Of a DNA stretch of 64,000 nt, positions 23,235 to 34,200 are shown piece by piece. The stretch comes from Tragulus kanchil (Eukaryota; Chordata; Mammalia; Artiodactyla; Tragulidae). The stretch is from NCBI GenBank assembly GCA_022376925.1, contig JAIOJX010000004.1:123219123-123283122 (forward strand). Reading direction: 5' to 3'. Positions within the stretch are counted from its first letter, which is position 1; every line of letters begins with the position of its first letter. Below the pieces are notes generated by a model, which was given only the letters and a program-made list of their open reading frames with translations, did no database searches and was not told the origin of the DNA. Position numbers and translations under genes: made by a program.

Positions 23235-26200
23235 TTTCTAATTTTACTGATTTGAGTCTTCTCCTTTTTTTTCTTGATGCATCTGGCTACAGTTGTTTAT
23301 CTTTTCAAAGAACCAGCTTTTAGTTTCATTGATCTTTTCAAGTGTTTTATCTCTATTTCATTAATTTCTGCTCTGATCTTTATGATTTCCTTCCTTCTAC
23401 TAATCTTAGGTTTTGTTTGTTCTTTTTCTAGTTGTTTTAGGTGTAAGGTTATATTGTTTATCTGAGATTTTTCTTGTTTTCTTGAAATAAGATTGTATTG
23501 CTATAAGCTTCCCTCTTAGAACGGCTTTTGCTACATCCCATAAGTTTTGGACTGATGTGCTTTCATTTTCATTTGTCTCTAGGTATTCTTTTTATTTCTC
23601 TTTTGATTGCTTCAGTGATCCAATAGTTGTAGCATATTGTTTACCTGCCACATGTTTGTGCTTCTTAGAGTTTTTTTCTTGTAGCTTATTTCTAATCTCA
23701 TAGTGCTATGATCAGAAAAGATGCTTACTATTATTTCAGTTTTGTTAAATTTATCAAGGTTCACCTTGTGGCCCAGCATGTAGTCAATCCTGGAGAATGT
23801 TCTGTGTGCACTTGAGAAAATGTGTAGTCTGCTGCTTTTGGATGGAATGCTCTATAAATATCAATTAGTTCAACTCATCTAGAGTGTCATTGAAAACTTG
23901 GTTTTCCTTACTGATTTTCTCTCTGGATGATATGTCCATTGATGAAAGAGGTGTATTACAGTCCCCCATTATTACTGTGTTACTGTTGATTTCTCCTTTT
24001 ATATTTGTTAGTATTTGCCTTAGATATTGAGGTGCTCCTATATTGGGTGCATATATATTTATAATTGTTACATCTTCTTCTTGGATTGAACCCTTGATCA
24101 TTATGTAATTTCTTTCTTTGTCTCTTATAACAGTCTTTGCTTTAAAGTCTTTTTTTTCTGATATGAGTATTGCTACTCTAGCTTTCTTATGATTTCCATT
24201 TGTGTGAAAACCTTCCTCCATTCCCTTACTTTCAGTCTGTAAGTATCACTAGGTATGAAGTGGGTCTCTTGTAGACAACATATATATGGGTCTTGTTTTT
24301 GTATCTACTCAACCAGCCTATGTCTTTTGATTGGTGCATTTAACCCATTTACATTTAATGTAATTATCAATATGTATGATCCTATCACCATTTTGTTAAT
24401 TTTTTGGGGGGTTATTTTTAGTAGATCTTTTCCTCCTCTTGTATTACATTTCCTGCTTAGAGAAGTTCCTCCAGCATTTGTTGTAAAATTGGTTTATTTC
24501 TCTTAACATTTGCTTGTCTTAAAGGCTTTTGATTTCTCCATCAAATCTGAACAAGAGCCTTGCTGGGTAGAGAATTCTTGGTTGTAGGCTCTTCCTTTTC
24601 ATCACTTGGAACATATTGTGCCATTCCCCTCTGGATTGTATAGTTTCTGTTGAGAAATCAGCTGATAACCTTGTGCTATTTGTCTTTGGTCTTGTGTTGC
24701 ATTTAATAATTTATCTTTGCCTTTAATTTTTGTCAGTTTGATTACCATGTGTTTCGGTGTGTTCCTTATTGAATTTATGCTGCCTGGGACTTTCTGTGCT
24801 TCCTGGATATGGTTGACTATTTCATTTCCCATTTTAGGAAGTTTTCAGCTATTATCTCTTCAAATATTTTCTTAGGTCCTTTCTTTCTCTCTTCTCCTTT
24901 GGGACCCTTATAATGTGAATACTGGTGTTTTTGTGTGCACTTGAGAAAATGTGTAGTCTGCTGCTTTTGGATGGAATGCTCTATAAATATCAATTAGTTC
25001 AACTCATCTAGAGTGTCATTGAAAACTTGGTTTTCCTTACTGATTTTCTCTCTGGATGATATGTCCATTGATGAAAGAGGTGTATTACAGTCCCCCATTA
25101 TTACTGTGTTACTGTTGATTTCTCCTTTTATATTTGTTAGTATTTGCCTTAGATATTGAGGTGCTCCTATATTGGGTGCATATGTATTTAAAATTGTTAC
25201 ATCTTCTTCTTGGATTGAACTCTTGATCATTATGTAGTATCCTTCTTGGTCTCTTATAATAGTCTTTGTTTTAAAGTCTATTTTGTCTGATATGAGTATT
25301 GCTACTCCAACTGTCTTATGATTTCCATTTGTGTGAAAACCTTCCTCCATTCCCTTACTTTCAGTCTGTAAGTATCACTAGGTATGAAGTGGGTCTCTTG
25401 TAGACAACATATATATGGGTCTTGTTTTTGTATCTACTCAACCAGCCTATGTCTTTTGATTGGTGCATTTAACCCATTTACATTTAATGTAATTATCAAT
25501 ATGTATGATCCTATCACCATTTTGTTAATTTTTTGGGGGGTTATTTTTAGTAGATCTTTTCCTCCTCTTGTATTACATTTCCTGCTTAGAGAAGTTCCTC
25601 CAGCATTTGTTGTAAAATTGGTTTATTTCTCTTAACATTTGCTTGTCTTAAAGGCTTTTGATTTCTCCATCAAATCTGAACAAGAGCCTTGCTGGGTAGA
25701 GAATTCTTGGTTGTAGGCTCTTCCTTTTCATCACTTGGAACATATTGTGCCATTCCCCTCTGGATTGTATAGTTTCTGTTGAGAAATCAGCTGATAACCT
25801 TGTGCTATTTGTCTTTGGTCTTGTGTTGCATTTAATAATTTATCTTTGCCTTTAATTTTTGTCAGTTTGATTACCATGTGTTTCGGTGTGTTCCTTATTG
25901 AATTTATGCTGCCTGGGACTTTCTGTGCTTCCTGGATATGGTTGACTATTTCATTTCCCATTTTAGGGAAGTTTTCAGCTATTATCTCTTCAAATATTTT
26001 CTTAGGTCCTTTCTTTCTCTCTTCTCCTTTGGGACCCTTATAATGTGAATACTGGTGTTTTAGTGTTGTCCCAGAGGTCTCTTAGGCTGTCTTCATTTCT
26101 TGTCATTCTTTTTTCTATATTCTGTTTTTCAATACTGATTTCCACCATTCTGTCTTCCTGGTCACTTATCTGTTTTTCTGCCTCAGTTATTCTGCTATTG

Positions 26201-26511
26201 ATCCCTTCTAGAGTATTGTTCATCTGTTCTTTAGTTCTTCTAAGTCCTTGGAAAACATTTCTTTATCTTGTCCATTCTGTTTCTTAGATCCTGGATTATC
26301 GTCATTATAGTTATTCTAAATTTTTTTTCTGGGAGGTTGTCTATCTCTACTTCATTAATTTCTTTTTCTGGGGATTTATCTTGTTCCTTCATCTGGGAAC
26401 ATAATCCTATTTCTTTTCATTTTGGGTAGCTTTCTATTATTGTGGTATTAATTATGGAGTCAGATGGGATTGTAGTTCTTATTTTTCTGTCTACCTTCTG
26501 GTGAGGATAAG
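23235..26511 (-). mobile_element. L1 LINE: ORF2 endonuclease, ORF1 and 5' region (antisense)
   Basis: The minus-strand frame 23865-24221 (repeat 24994-25350) matches the L1 ORF2 endonuclease: GFHTNGNHKKARVAILIS, then YAPNIGAPQYLRQILTNIKG, then GDCNTPLSSMD, where GDCN stands for the usual GDFN. Frames 24602-24832 and 25731-25961 match ORF1 (GNEIVNHIQEAQKVPGSIN, HMVIKLTKIKGKDKLLNA). All are broken. The unit 23803-26060 is duplicated, and the two copies disagree at a cluster of bases near 24100-24180 and 25230-25310. Confidence 0.8.
23803..26060 (+). repeat. Adjacent duplicate unit 10 (offset 1,129 bp)
   Basis: Copy 1 is 23803-24931 and copy 2 is 24932-26060. A cluster of differences occurs near 24040-24190 against 25170-25320, beyond the usual junction noise. 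Confidence 0.95.
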
Positions 26512-26522
26512 AGGCTTGTACA

Positions 26523-26920
26523 CGTATATATGGAATCTAGTAGGATGGTAATGATAACACATGCAGTGAAATGATGGAAAAACAGATATGTACAGTAGAC
26601 ATATGGACATTGTGGGGAATGAACAGTGGGTGGGAGGCATAAAGGAAGTAGCACAAAAACCTATACTATCATATGTGAAAAAAAAATAGCTATTGTCATT
26701 GCACTGTGATAAGGGGGGATCCTGCAAGGGTGCTGTGCGATGGCCTGGAGGGGTGGGATGGGGGGATATACATATGACTAATCTGGGATCATACACATCT
26801 GTAAACAACAGAACTCTAAAAGTTAAAAGTAAAATAAAAATAATAAAGATTAACCAAAAAAAAAAAAAAAAAAGAAGTCATTACAATACAAAGAAAAAAC
26901 TAAGTTAAAAAAAAAAAAAA
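26523..26920 (+). mobile_element. 5'-truncated L1 3' end with target-site duplication
   Basis: The plus strand carries an L1 3' UTR ending in two A-rich tracts (26857-26873 and 26907-26920). The 11-bp direct repeat AGGCTTGTACA flanks it at 26512-26522 and 26921-26931. It lies opposite in orientation to the L1 it entered. Its body resembles, in reverse, the 3' UTR at 13057-13440, so both belong to related L1 subfamilies. It has no coding sequence. Confidence 0.85.
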
Positions 26921-26931
26921 AGGCTTGTACA

Positions 26932-27675
26932 AGCTTCCTGATGGGAAAGGCTGGCTGTGGGGAAAGTGGATCTTGCTTTTGTGGGCAAGGCCTTGCTCAG
27001 TAAAACTTTAATTCAATTGTTTACTGATGGGTGGGGTTGTGCTCCTTCCCTGTTAGTTGTCTGGCCTGAAGCAACCAAGTCCTGGAGTCTATAGGCTTCT
27101 ATAATGGGGCCAGTGGTGACTCGAGGGCTTGTCATGACACAGCTCCCAGGACTGTTGCTGCCAGTGCCCTGTTCCCCTGGCAGGCCGCTGTTGACCCAGG
27201 CCTCTGCAGGAGATCCTCCAACACTCACATTAGACCTGCCTCAGTCTCTTGTGGGTTCACTGCTCCTTTCCTCTGGGTCCTACAAGTCTCTGTTTCCCCC
27301 AGTCCTACGGAAGCTCTGGAATCAAATCCTGTAGACCTTCAAAATCATATTTCCTGGGAATTCCCAGTCCTTTGGTCAAATGCCCAGGTTGGGGAGCATG
27401 ATGTGGGGGCCTAGATTATTCACAAGTGTGAGAACTTCTTTATTTTTATTGTTCTCCAGCTTGTGCGTCACCCAACTGGCAGGCATAGGATTTGATTTTA
27501 TCATAGTTGTTTCCTTCCTACCATTTCATTGTGGCTTCTCCTTTGTCCTTAGATTTGGTGTATCATTTTTTGGTGGGTTTCGGTGTCTTCCTTTTGACGA
27601 CTGTTCAACAGCTAGTTGCAATTTTGGTGCTCCGGCAGGAGTCCTTCTACTCTGTCATCTTAATCTTGTCTCCTC
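26932..27675 (-). mobile_element. L1 5' UTR of the interrupted element
   Basis: GC-richer sequence with GGGAAAGGCTGGC-type and CTCCGGCAGGAGTCC-type segments continues the L1 split by the insertion. Its upper end on the minus strand reads AAGATGACAGAGTAGAAGGA, close to the AAGATGGCGGAGTAGAAGGA start seen in artiodactyl L1 5' UTRs. No reading frame is kept. Confidence 0.55.
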
Positions 27676-28970
27676 TTTTATTTTTTTTATTGTAATATTC
27701 ATCTGTTTGCTCTTTAGTTCTTCACTAAACATTTCTTGTCTCTTTTCATTCTGTGCCCTAATTCTGAGATCTTAGATCATTGCTGTCATTACTCTGAATT
27801 ATGCTTCAGGTCGATGCCTATCTCCACTTCACTCAGTTGTTCTTCTGTGGCATATTCCTCTGCCATTTAATTTTGTTTTTCTGTAATTGTTGTTTCCATT
27901 CTGCAGGATGCAGGTTGTAGTTCTTCTTGTTCCTCCTGTCTGCCCCCTTGTGGATGAAGCTGGTCTCAGGGGCTTGGGTTGGCTTCCTGATAGGAGGCAC
28001 TAGTTCCTGCCCACTGGTGTGTGAAGCTGGGTCTCGTTCCTCCTGTGGGCAGGGCTATGCCAAGGGATGTGTTCAGTGGCCATCTGTAGGCCTAGGAAGA
28101 CTTCAGGCAGCCTGCTTGCTGATGCGTTGGGCTGTGTCTCCATTCTGAGGTATCCCAGGTCTGGAGCCTATAGGCTATTTGTGGGGCCAGGCTTTGGTGA
28201 GAAAATGGTGGCCTCCAGGAGAGCTCATGCCAATAAGGACCCCCCCAGAACTACCACCTCAGTGTCTTTGTCCCTGCAGTGAGTCCCAGCCACCCAATGC
28301 TGCTTCTATAGGAGACTTTCCAATACCAGCAGGTAGGTTTGACCCAGGGTCTTAAGAGATCACTGCTTTTTCTCCTGTGTCCTGGTGCTCACAAAACCTG
28401 TATGTGCCCTCTAAGAGTGGAATTTGTTTACCCAAGTCCTGTGGAAGTCTTGTGATCAAACCCACTTGTCTTCAAAGCCAGATGCTTTGGGGGCCCTTCC
28501 TTCCAGTGCCACAACCCCAGGCTTGGGAGCCTGATGCCGGACTCAGAACTGCCTCTCCTGTGGGAGAATCTCCGTAATATCATTATTTTCCAGTTTGAAG
28601 GTTGCCCACCTGGCATGTAGAGGATTTGATTTTATCTCAATTTCACGTTTCCTGGAGCTGGAGCCTCTTGTAGAGAAGTCTCTGCCTCATGGCTTTCCTG
28701 CTTTCAGGCTCCTACACAACCTACCTAATCAGCTTCCCTCCCAGTCTTGACTTCTTATCAGCTTCCCACTCTGACAAGGAATTTGTGTAACAAATTTGTT
28801 CAAATGTGTGAATGGTAGAGGGAGAGCTGTTTTCCCCTTCTAGGCAGCAGGTTTAAGTTCTCCCTGAGTCTTCCCCCACATGTGTCATGCTTGCTCTGAT
28901 GCAGTCAAAATATGACCCTAAGAATCCAGGGACTCCAGCAGGATATTTTTGTGCTTGGCTTCTGTTTCCT
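27676..28970 (-). mobile_element. Further L1 ORF1 / 5' UTR-like material
   Basis: Plus-strand text such as CATTCTGTGCCCTAATTCTG and GGCACTAGTTCCTGCCCACT repeats the ORF1-to-5' UTR arrangement of an older L1 in the same direction. The boundaries are unclear. It ends just before an A run with TAAAGAAAGAAAAG at 28972-29010. No functional frame was seen. Confidence 0.45.
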
Positions 28971-28971
28971 C

Positions 28972-29010
28972 AAAAAAAAAAAAAAAAAAAAAAAATAAAG
29001 AAAGAAAAGA
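28972..29010 (+). repeat. A-rich tract
   Basis: About 22 consecutive A residues followed by TAAAGAAAGAAAAGAGGG. It may be the tail of an old plus-strand retroelement, but no body was recognised upstream. It marks the limit between L1-rich DNA and the unique sequence leading to the GHR 3' end. Confidence 0.6.
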
Positions 29011-29200
29011 GGGAAGGAGATGTCTCCTCTGCTTCTGTATTTCAGTACAGAACAAAAATCACAAACTGCTACTGTGTTTAAGCTACTGTGCTAAGCTTCC
29101 CTTACAAAGAGATGAACGTAGCATATGTAGTTTGATTGACAAAGTTTTTCTGTGGTGTTTTGACAACAGAAAGATACCATCACAAATCCAAGAAAATAAA

Positions 29201-29206
29201 TTTATT
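29201..29206 (-). terminator. GHR: Candidate GHR polyadenylation signal (AATAAA)
   Basis: The minus strand reads AATAAA here, within AAAGTTTAATAAATTTATTT, about 2.0 kb of collapsed sequence downstream of the GHR stop. Cleavage would be expected some 10-30 nt further on, near 29175-29190. It is the best-placed canonical hexamer before the sequence passes into L1-derived material below about 28970. Other weaker hexamers could serve as alternative sites. RNA 3'-end data would settle it. Confidence 0.5.
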
Positions 29207-30370
29207 AAACTTTGAAGGAAAAAAATCCACAGACATAAAGAAAGTTAAATATAAACTGCAGGACACAACCAGTCATACTAGTGAATAATGGCTTGTGTGG
29301 CCAGCAAAGTACCAAAATGACATTCGGAGACCGATTGAGGTATTCAGCTATTTTTGGCTATTGAAATGTTGTCAGCCTATTGTGAAATAGTAAGATAGTT
29401 TTCCCAAACACACAGTTTTAAGTTGAATTAGGTTCTAAATTGATGAAACTGTCTATGAAAGTAAATTATGTAGCTCTTAGAGAAAATCATAGCAGCAAGA
29501 CAGCAGAAAAACCTATTGAACACTTATTACAGAGTAACATTTGAACTTTAAACATCGAATTCTAGTTTTTCACTGTCCTTCCTGCAAGAGAGAAGGAATT
29601 TAAAATTACCAACCATTAAGCTTATTTTCTAAAAATGTCTGAGCTAAATGGCAAATATGCTTTTTAAGTTAAAGTTAATTTTAAAGTTTTGTTAACTTTT
29701 AAAAAATACTGAAAAGCATTCGTGAGTGAGATGAGTCTTCTTTTTTTGACAAACCTTTTGGGGAGCAGTCTTTAGGCTCCTGTGAATAAGTTATCAAGGG
29801 ATTGAACTATAACTTATGAATTACTCAGTTCCCTTTGTCTTCAATCAGCTTTAAGGCCAGTTCACTCAGGGGGAGGTAAAAAAAAATAATGAAACTCATT
29901 TTACTGCTTTAAATGAATCCTATGAGTGATCTGGTGAGGAAGAAAGTTTCTCCTATGGGTTTAAATAAATTTTTGAGTTATCTTTGGGAATTTAAAATCT
30001 TTTTTTTTTTTTTTTGGTGTTGCTTATTTCTTGCTATTATGAATAAAGAGCATGTGTCTGGCTATCAGCTATGAAAGAAAACCTACTTCTTGAACTTCTG
30101 TTCCATGATCTGGTTAACATCACTTTGACCAGCTTCAACTTACAAAATGCTTCTTGTTCCTATTCTTCCTTAGATAAATATGAAATAAGAGACACTGTGG
30201 TCCATGTTCTAAGGCTTTACTCTCATGATATGCATGCACTAAGACATTTTCCCCCAGTGCAGTGCAGTGATTAAGCATAGGAACCAGCTGTACTTTCTAC
30301 TTCTCTTAGTATGTAGCCCTCTGACATGAACCAAAACGAGTAAGAAAAGTATTTTTTGTTATTCTGTGTT

Positions 30371-32731
30371 GTGGGTTTTTTTCTTCTTTTTTTGGTTCAT
30401 GTTAAGTTGACCTGTGCAAACATGTAAGTTTTCTAAATTAACAAATACTTCTTAACAAATTCAGATAAGATTAGCACATTCCAATAATACAGCTAACTAC
30501 AATCATTTCAGAATCACTTAAAGAGTTTTAGGAGGTATAAAAAGGGCCTTGTAAAAAACTAGTTTTTCTTCAGGTTCATTGACCAAAGCATTAAACCAGC
30601 TTTAGAGTGCAGTTATTACATTCTTTAAACGGGTCGGCATGAACTACAGTACACCGTGTATAGTGTAATAGAAAATAGCCATGCTTAAAGTGTAAATTAT
30701 TAAAAATATCTTTATCCATTTTATGTCAAAATAAATGTTTTACATATCCAAACTATTTCTTGTCTTCTTACCTATAATTTTAGTTCCCAATTATTAAAAA
30801 ACTTAGCCTGTGCTATGATTTGCATTCAATCTTTCTGAACTGCAAAAGCCACCTGATTTTCCGCTTTTTCAAAAAGCATGATTAACTATACATTAAAAAC
30901 ACAGCCATTCAATGCTTAGTAGCACAAAATTAACACCCACAATAACAAGACAATTACTGCCACTAAACAGCCTTTGAGACAATTCTTTAAAATATTTACA
31001 GTTCACAACAGGAATAGCTATCTGATTAAGGATTCTTCTTTTGTTATATCATGTTTCAGCATTTCAGGAAAAGGCATTTAGAATTAATAGTCCCCACCCT
31101 CAACTCATCCCCTCCCCACAAAAGGTTTAAACATTGTTTTGGTTTAAGCATTCATGCCCCAGCCAACTGTTTGCCATTGAATAGGTAGCTCATGGGATAT
31201 CAAAGAAAAGCTACGGCATGATTTTGTTCAGTTGGTCTGTGCTCACATAGCCACATGATGAAAGAAACTCTTTGTCAGGCAAGGGCAGGGCAGTCACATT
31301 GAGTATGAGGCCCTGTGGAGACTGTACTATATGAATGGAGGTATAATCTGGGACAGGCATCTCAGAACTTGGAACATACTCTGCTGTCCCAGACCTCCCA
31401 GCTGTAGTGGTAAGGCTTTCCGTGGTGATGTAAATGTCTTCCTGGTTAAAGCTTGGCTCTACATGTGATTCAGCCTCGATGTGAGGGGCCAGGGCAATGT
31501 ACTTTTTGGCGTCTACCTCGCAGAAGTAAGCGTTGTCCGTGATGAAGTTTGTTATTCTTTTTTCTTCTTTTTTTGGTTCATGTTAAGTTGACCTGTGCAA
31601 ACATGTAAGTTTTCTAAATTAACAAATACTTCTTAACAAATTCAGATAAGATTAGCACATTCCAATAATACAGCTAACTACAATCATTTCAGAATCACTT
31701 AAAGAGTTTTAGGAGGTATAAAAAGGGCCTTGTAAAAAACTAGTTTTTCTTCAGGTTCATTGACCAAAGCATTAAACCAGCTTTAGAGTGCAGTTATTAC
31801 ATTCTTTAAACGGGTCGGCATGAACTACAGTACACCGTGTATAGTGTAATAGAAAATAGCCATGCTTAAAGTGTAAATTATTAAAAATATCTTTATCCAT
31901 TTTATGTCAAAATAAATGTTTTACATATCCAAACTATTTCTTGTCTTCTTACCTATAATTTTAGTTCCCAATTATTAAAAAACTTAGCCTGTGCTATGAT
32001 TTGCATTCAATCTTTCTGAACTGCAAAAGCCACCTGATTTTCCGCTTTTTCAAAAAGCATGATTAACTATACATTAAAAACACAGCCATTCAATGCTTAG
32101 TAGCACAAAATTAACACCCACAATAACAAGACAATTACTGCCACTAAACAGCCTTTGAGACAATTCTTTAAAATATTTACAGTTCACAACAGGAATAGCT
32201 ATCTGATTAAGGATTCTTCTTTTGTTATATCATGTTTCAGCATTTCAGGAAAAGGCATTTAGAATTAATAGTCCCCACCCTCAACTCATCCCCTCCCACA
32301 AAAGGTTTAAACATTGTTTTGGTTTAAGCATTCATGCCCCAGCCAACTGTTTGCCATTGAATAGGTAGCTCATGGGATATCAAAGAAAAGCTACGGCATG
32401 ATTTTGTTCAGTTGGTCTGTGCTCACATAGCCACATGATGAAAGAAACTCTTTGTCAGGCAAGGGCAGGGCAGTCACATTGAGTATGAGGCCCTGTGGAG
32501 ACTGTACTATATGAATGGAGGTATAATCTGGGACAGGCATCTCAGAACTTGGAACATACTCTGCTGTCCCAGACCTCCCAGCTGTAGTGGTAAGGCTTTC
32601 CGTGGTGATGTAAATGTCTTCCTGGTTAAAGCTTGGCTCTACATGTGATTCAGCCTCGATGTGAGGGGCCAGGGCAATGTACTTTTTGGCGTCTACCTCG
32701 CAGAAGTAAGCGTTGTCCGTGATGAAGTTTG
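30371..32731 (+). repeat. Adjacent duplicate unit 11 (offset about 1,181 bp), GHR 3' UTR and exon 10 end
   Basis: Copy 1 is 30371-31551 and copy 2 is 31552-32731. The start of copy 2 (TTATTCTTTTTTCTTC) is a shortened form of the copy 1 start. There is one single-base difference in a C run. Confidence 0.96.
31211..31551 (-). CDS. GHR: Partial second copy of GHR exon 10 coding end (assembly duplicate)
   Basis: This block repeats the last 113 codons and the stop of GHR exon 10, from the [14 protein letters not shown] region to NKIMP. It is base-for-base like 32391-32731 and is followed on the minus strand by a second copy of the 3' UTR. At 31552 it breaks abruptly into sequence that restarts the upstream unit. 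There is no acceptor site and no upstream coding sequence. A real partial duplication is possible, but the same about 1.1-kb duplication recurs through the whole window, so an unmerged assembly overlap is the better reading. It should not be annotated as an additional exon. Confidence 0.9.
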
Positions 32732-33359
32732 CTTGGCAGGGTGTGACCACTTTTGGGTGTATATCACACTGGGAGACCCCAGCCTTATTCTTTTGGCCTG
32801 GGGAAAGGACTACACTCCCTGCTGGTGTAATGTCGCTTACCTGGGCATAAAAGTCAATATTTGCCAATGAACTTGGATTGCTGAGCTGTGTATGGACAGC
32901 TTCATGAGTTGACTCAGTTTCACCAGTAAGAAGTGGTCTTGGTTTGTTTTCCTCTACTAGGATAATACAGGGCTGCTGGCTAGCAGGGTCAGTATCATTA
33001 GAAGGTGAGTTATTTTGATTCTTCTGGTCAAGGCACAAGAGATCTGCTTCCCCTTTTAACCTTTGTGGCTGAGCAACCTCTGAGGTACCATCACATATGT
33101 CACTGACATTGAAATCAGTCTCCAGAATGTCAGGTTCATAACAGCTGGTACGCCCAGAGTCATCATCCTTTGCCCCAAACATACTGAGTGATTTTTCATG
33201 GTCATTGTTCAGAAGTCTGTCTGTGTCTGATCCTTCAGTCTTTTCATCAGGGTCATCAATATCTAGTTCAATAAATTCAACCCAAGAGTCATCATTGTAT
33301 TCGTGTTTATAATTCTCATGAATGGCTAAGATTGTATTCACCTCTTCTAATTTTCCTTC
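32391..33359 (-). CDS. GHR: Growth hormone receptor, exon 10 (cytoplasmic tail, complete coding part)
   Basis: This is the last coding exon of the type I cytokine receptor for growth hormone; it encodes 322 residues of the intracellular signalling tail and the stop codon. The acceptor AG lies at 33360-33361 and the exon opens in frame with [13 protein letters not shown], joining exon 9, which ends in DLLK. Visible motifs are the ubiquitin-dependent endocytosis motif [11 protein letters not shown] (33258-33290), the beta-TrCP-type degron DSGRTS (33144-33161), and the tyrosine contexts [33 protein letters not shown] and CGYVSTDQL, several known as STAT5 docking sites. The tail ends NKIMP, as in other mammals. 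No frameshift or internal stop is seen. The first codon was set by the splice site, since this is an internal exon with no start. From memory, one residue is missing before DSWVEF relative to cattle and human. Identification is very secure. Confidence 0.98.
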   Translation of the reverse strand, partial: EGKLEEVNTILAIHENYKHEYNDDSWVEFIELDIDDPDEKTEGSDTDRLLNNDHEKSLSMFGAKDDDSGRTSCYEPDILETDFNVSDICDGTSEVAQPQRLKGEADLLCLDQKNQNNSPSNDTDPASQQPCIILVEENKPRPLLTGETESTHEAVHTQLSNPSSLANIDFYAQVSDITPAGSVVLSPGQKNKAGVSQCDIHPKVVTPCQANFITDNAYFCEVDAKKYIALAPHIEAESHVEPSFNQEDIYITTESLTTTAGRSGTAEYVPSSEMPVPDYTSIHIVQSPQGLILNVTALPLPDKEFLSSCGYVSTDQLNKIMP

Positions 33360-33477
33360 CTAGAAAATAGAAAATGAAGACCTATGAAAATAAACTCATA
33401 ATTGATTTAACAAATAATACTGAGTCTGTTTAGTAACAAAACCATATAACAAACACACTAGTGAAGAACTTTTCTTT

Positions 33478-33866
33478 TTTTTAAAATTATTTTCTATTAT
33501 GATTCATCACAGGATACTGAATATAGTTCTTTGTGCTATACAGCATGACCACGTGGTTTATCCATTCCATATATAATAGCTTGTATCTGCTAACCCCAAC
33601 CTCCCATGCCATCCCTCCTCCAACCCTCTCCTGCTTGGCAGTCACAAGTATAGCCTCTATGTCTGTGAGTCTGTTTTTGCTTTGTACATAGATAGGTTTA
33701 TTTGTATCATATTTTAGATTCCACATATAAGTGATATCATATGGTATCTGTCTTTCTCTTTATGACTTCACTTAGTATGATGATCTCTAGTTGCATCCTT
33801 GTTGGTGCAAATGCTATTGTTTCATTCTTTTTTTAAAATGGCTGAATAGCATTCCATTGTCTATAC
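33478..33866 (-). mobile_element. L1 LINE 3' UTR (antisense) in GHR intron 9
   Basis: The plus strand starts with a T-rich run and continues with the typical antisense L1 3' end (GATACTGAATATAGTTCTTT, CTATACAGCATGACCACGTG, then CTCTAGTTGCATCC). It is followed, after a SINE, by ORF2 sequence, so the L1 extends through intron 9 to about 40550. Confidence 0.8.
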
Positions 33867-34200
33867 CTTTTTTTTTTTTAATTTTTGCTTATTTATTTTT
33901 GGCTATTCTGGGTTTTCACTGCTGCTGCAGGGTCTTCTCTAGCTGCAGGGAGTGGGGGCTACTCTGTAATTGAGGTGAGCAGCCTTCTTGTTGCAGTGAC
34001 TTTCCTTGTTGTGGAACTTGGGCTCTAGGGCATATAGGCTCAACAGTTGTGGCTCCGAGACTCTGGAACACAGGCTCAATAGTTGTGGCTCATGGGCTCA
34101 GTTGCTATGCAGCATGTGGAATCTTCCTGGATCAGGGATTGAACCCATGTCTCCTGCATTGGCAGGCAAACTCTCTACCACTGAGCTACCAGGGAAGCCC
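33867..34200 (-). mobile_element. CHR-type SINE inside intron 9 L1
   Basis: The minus strand begins AGGGCTTCCCTGGTAGCTCA, has a B box in GGTTCAATCCCTGATCCAGG, the body ATGCTGCATAGCAACTGAGC, and a tail of A and T. L1 text is continuous on both sides. A partial internal repetition occurs at 34035-34100 (CTCAACAGTTGTGGCTC against CTCAATAGTTGTGGCTC). Confidence 0.85.

Larger units (their letters stand above)
29180..32390 (-). other. GHR: GHR 3' untranslated region (contains a duplicated 1.18-kb unit)
   Basis: The sequence directly 3' of the GHR stop codon is AT-rich, free of recognisable SINEs or LINEs, and runs down to a candidate poly(A) signal at 29201-29206. The stretch 30371-31551 repeats 31552-32731 with a single-base difference in a C run (near 31117 versus 32298). 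After collapsing, the UTR would be about 2.0 kb, comparable with the long 3' UTR known for mammalian GHR. The lower boundary is an inference from the poly(A) signal. A long T run at about 30001-30016 on the plus strand would be an A run in the transcript. Confidence 0.75.

Noticed and set aside
30371..32731. Second GHR gene or GHR pseudogene downstream
   Set aside because: The extra coding piece is only the part of exon 10 inside the duplicated unit, without acceptor site or upstream exons.
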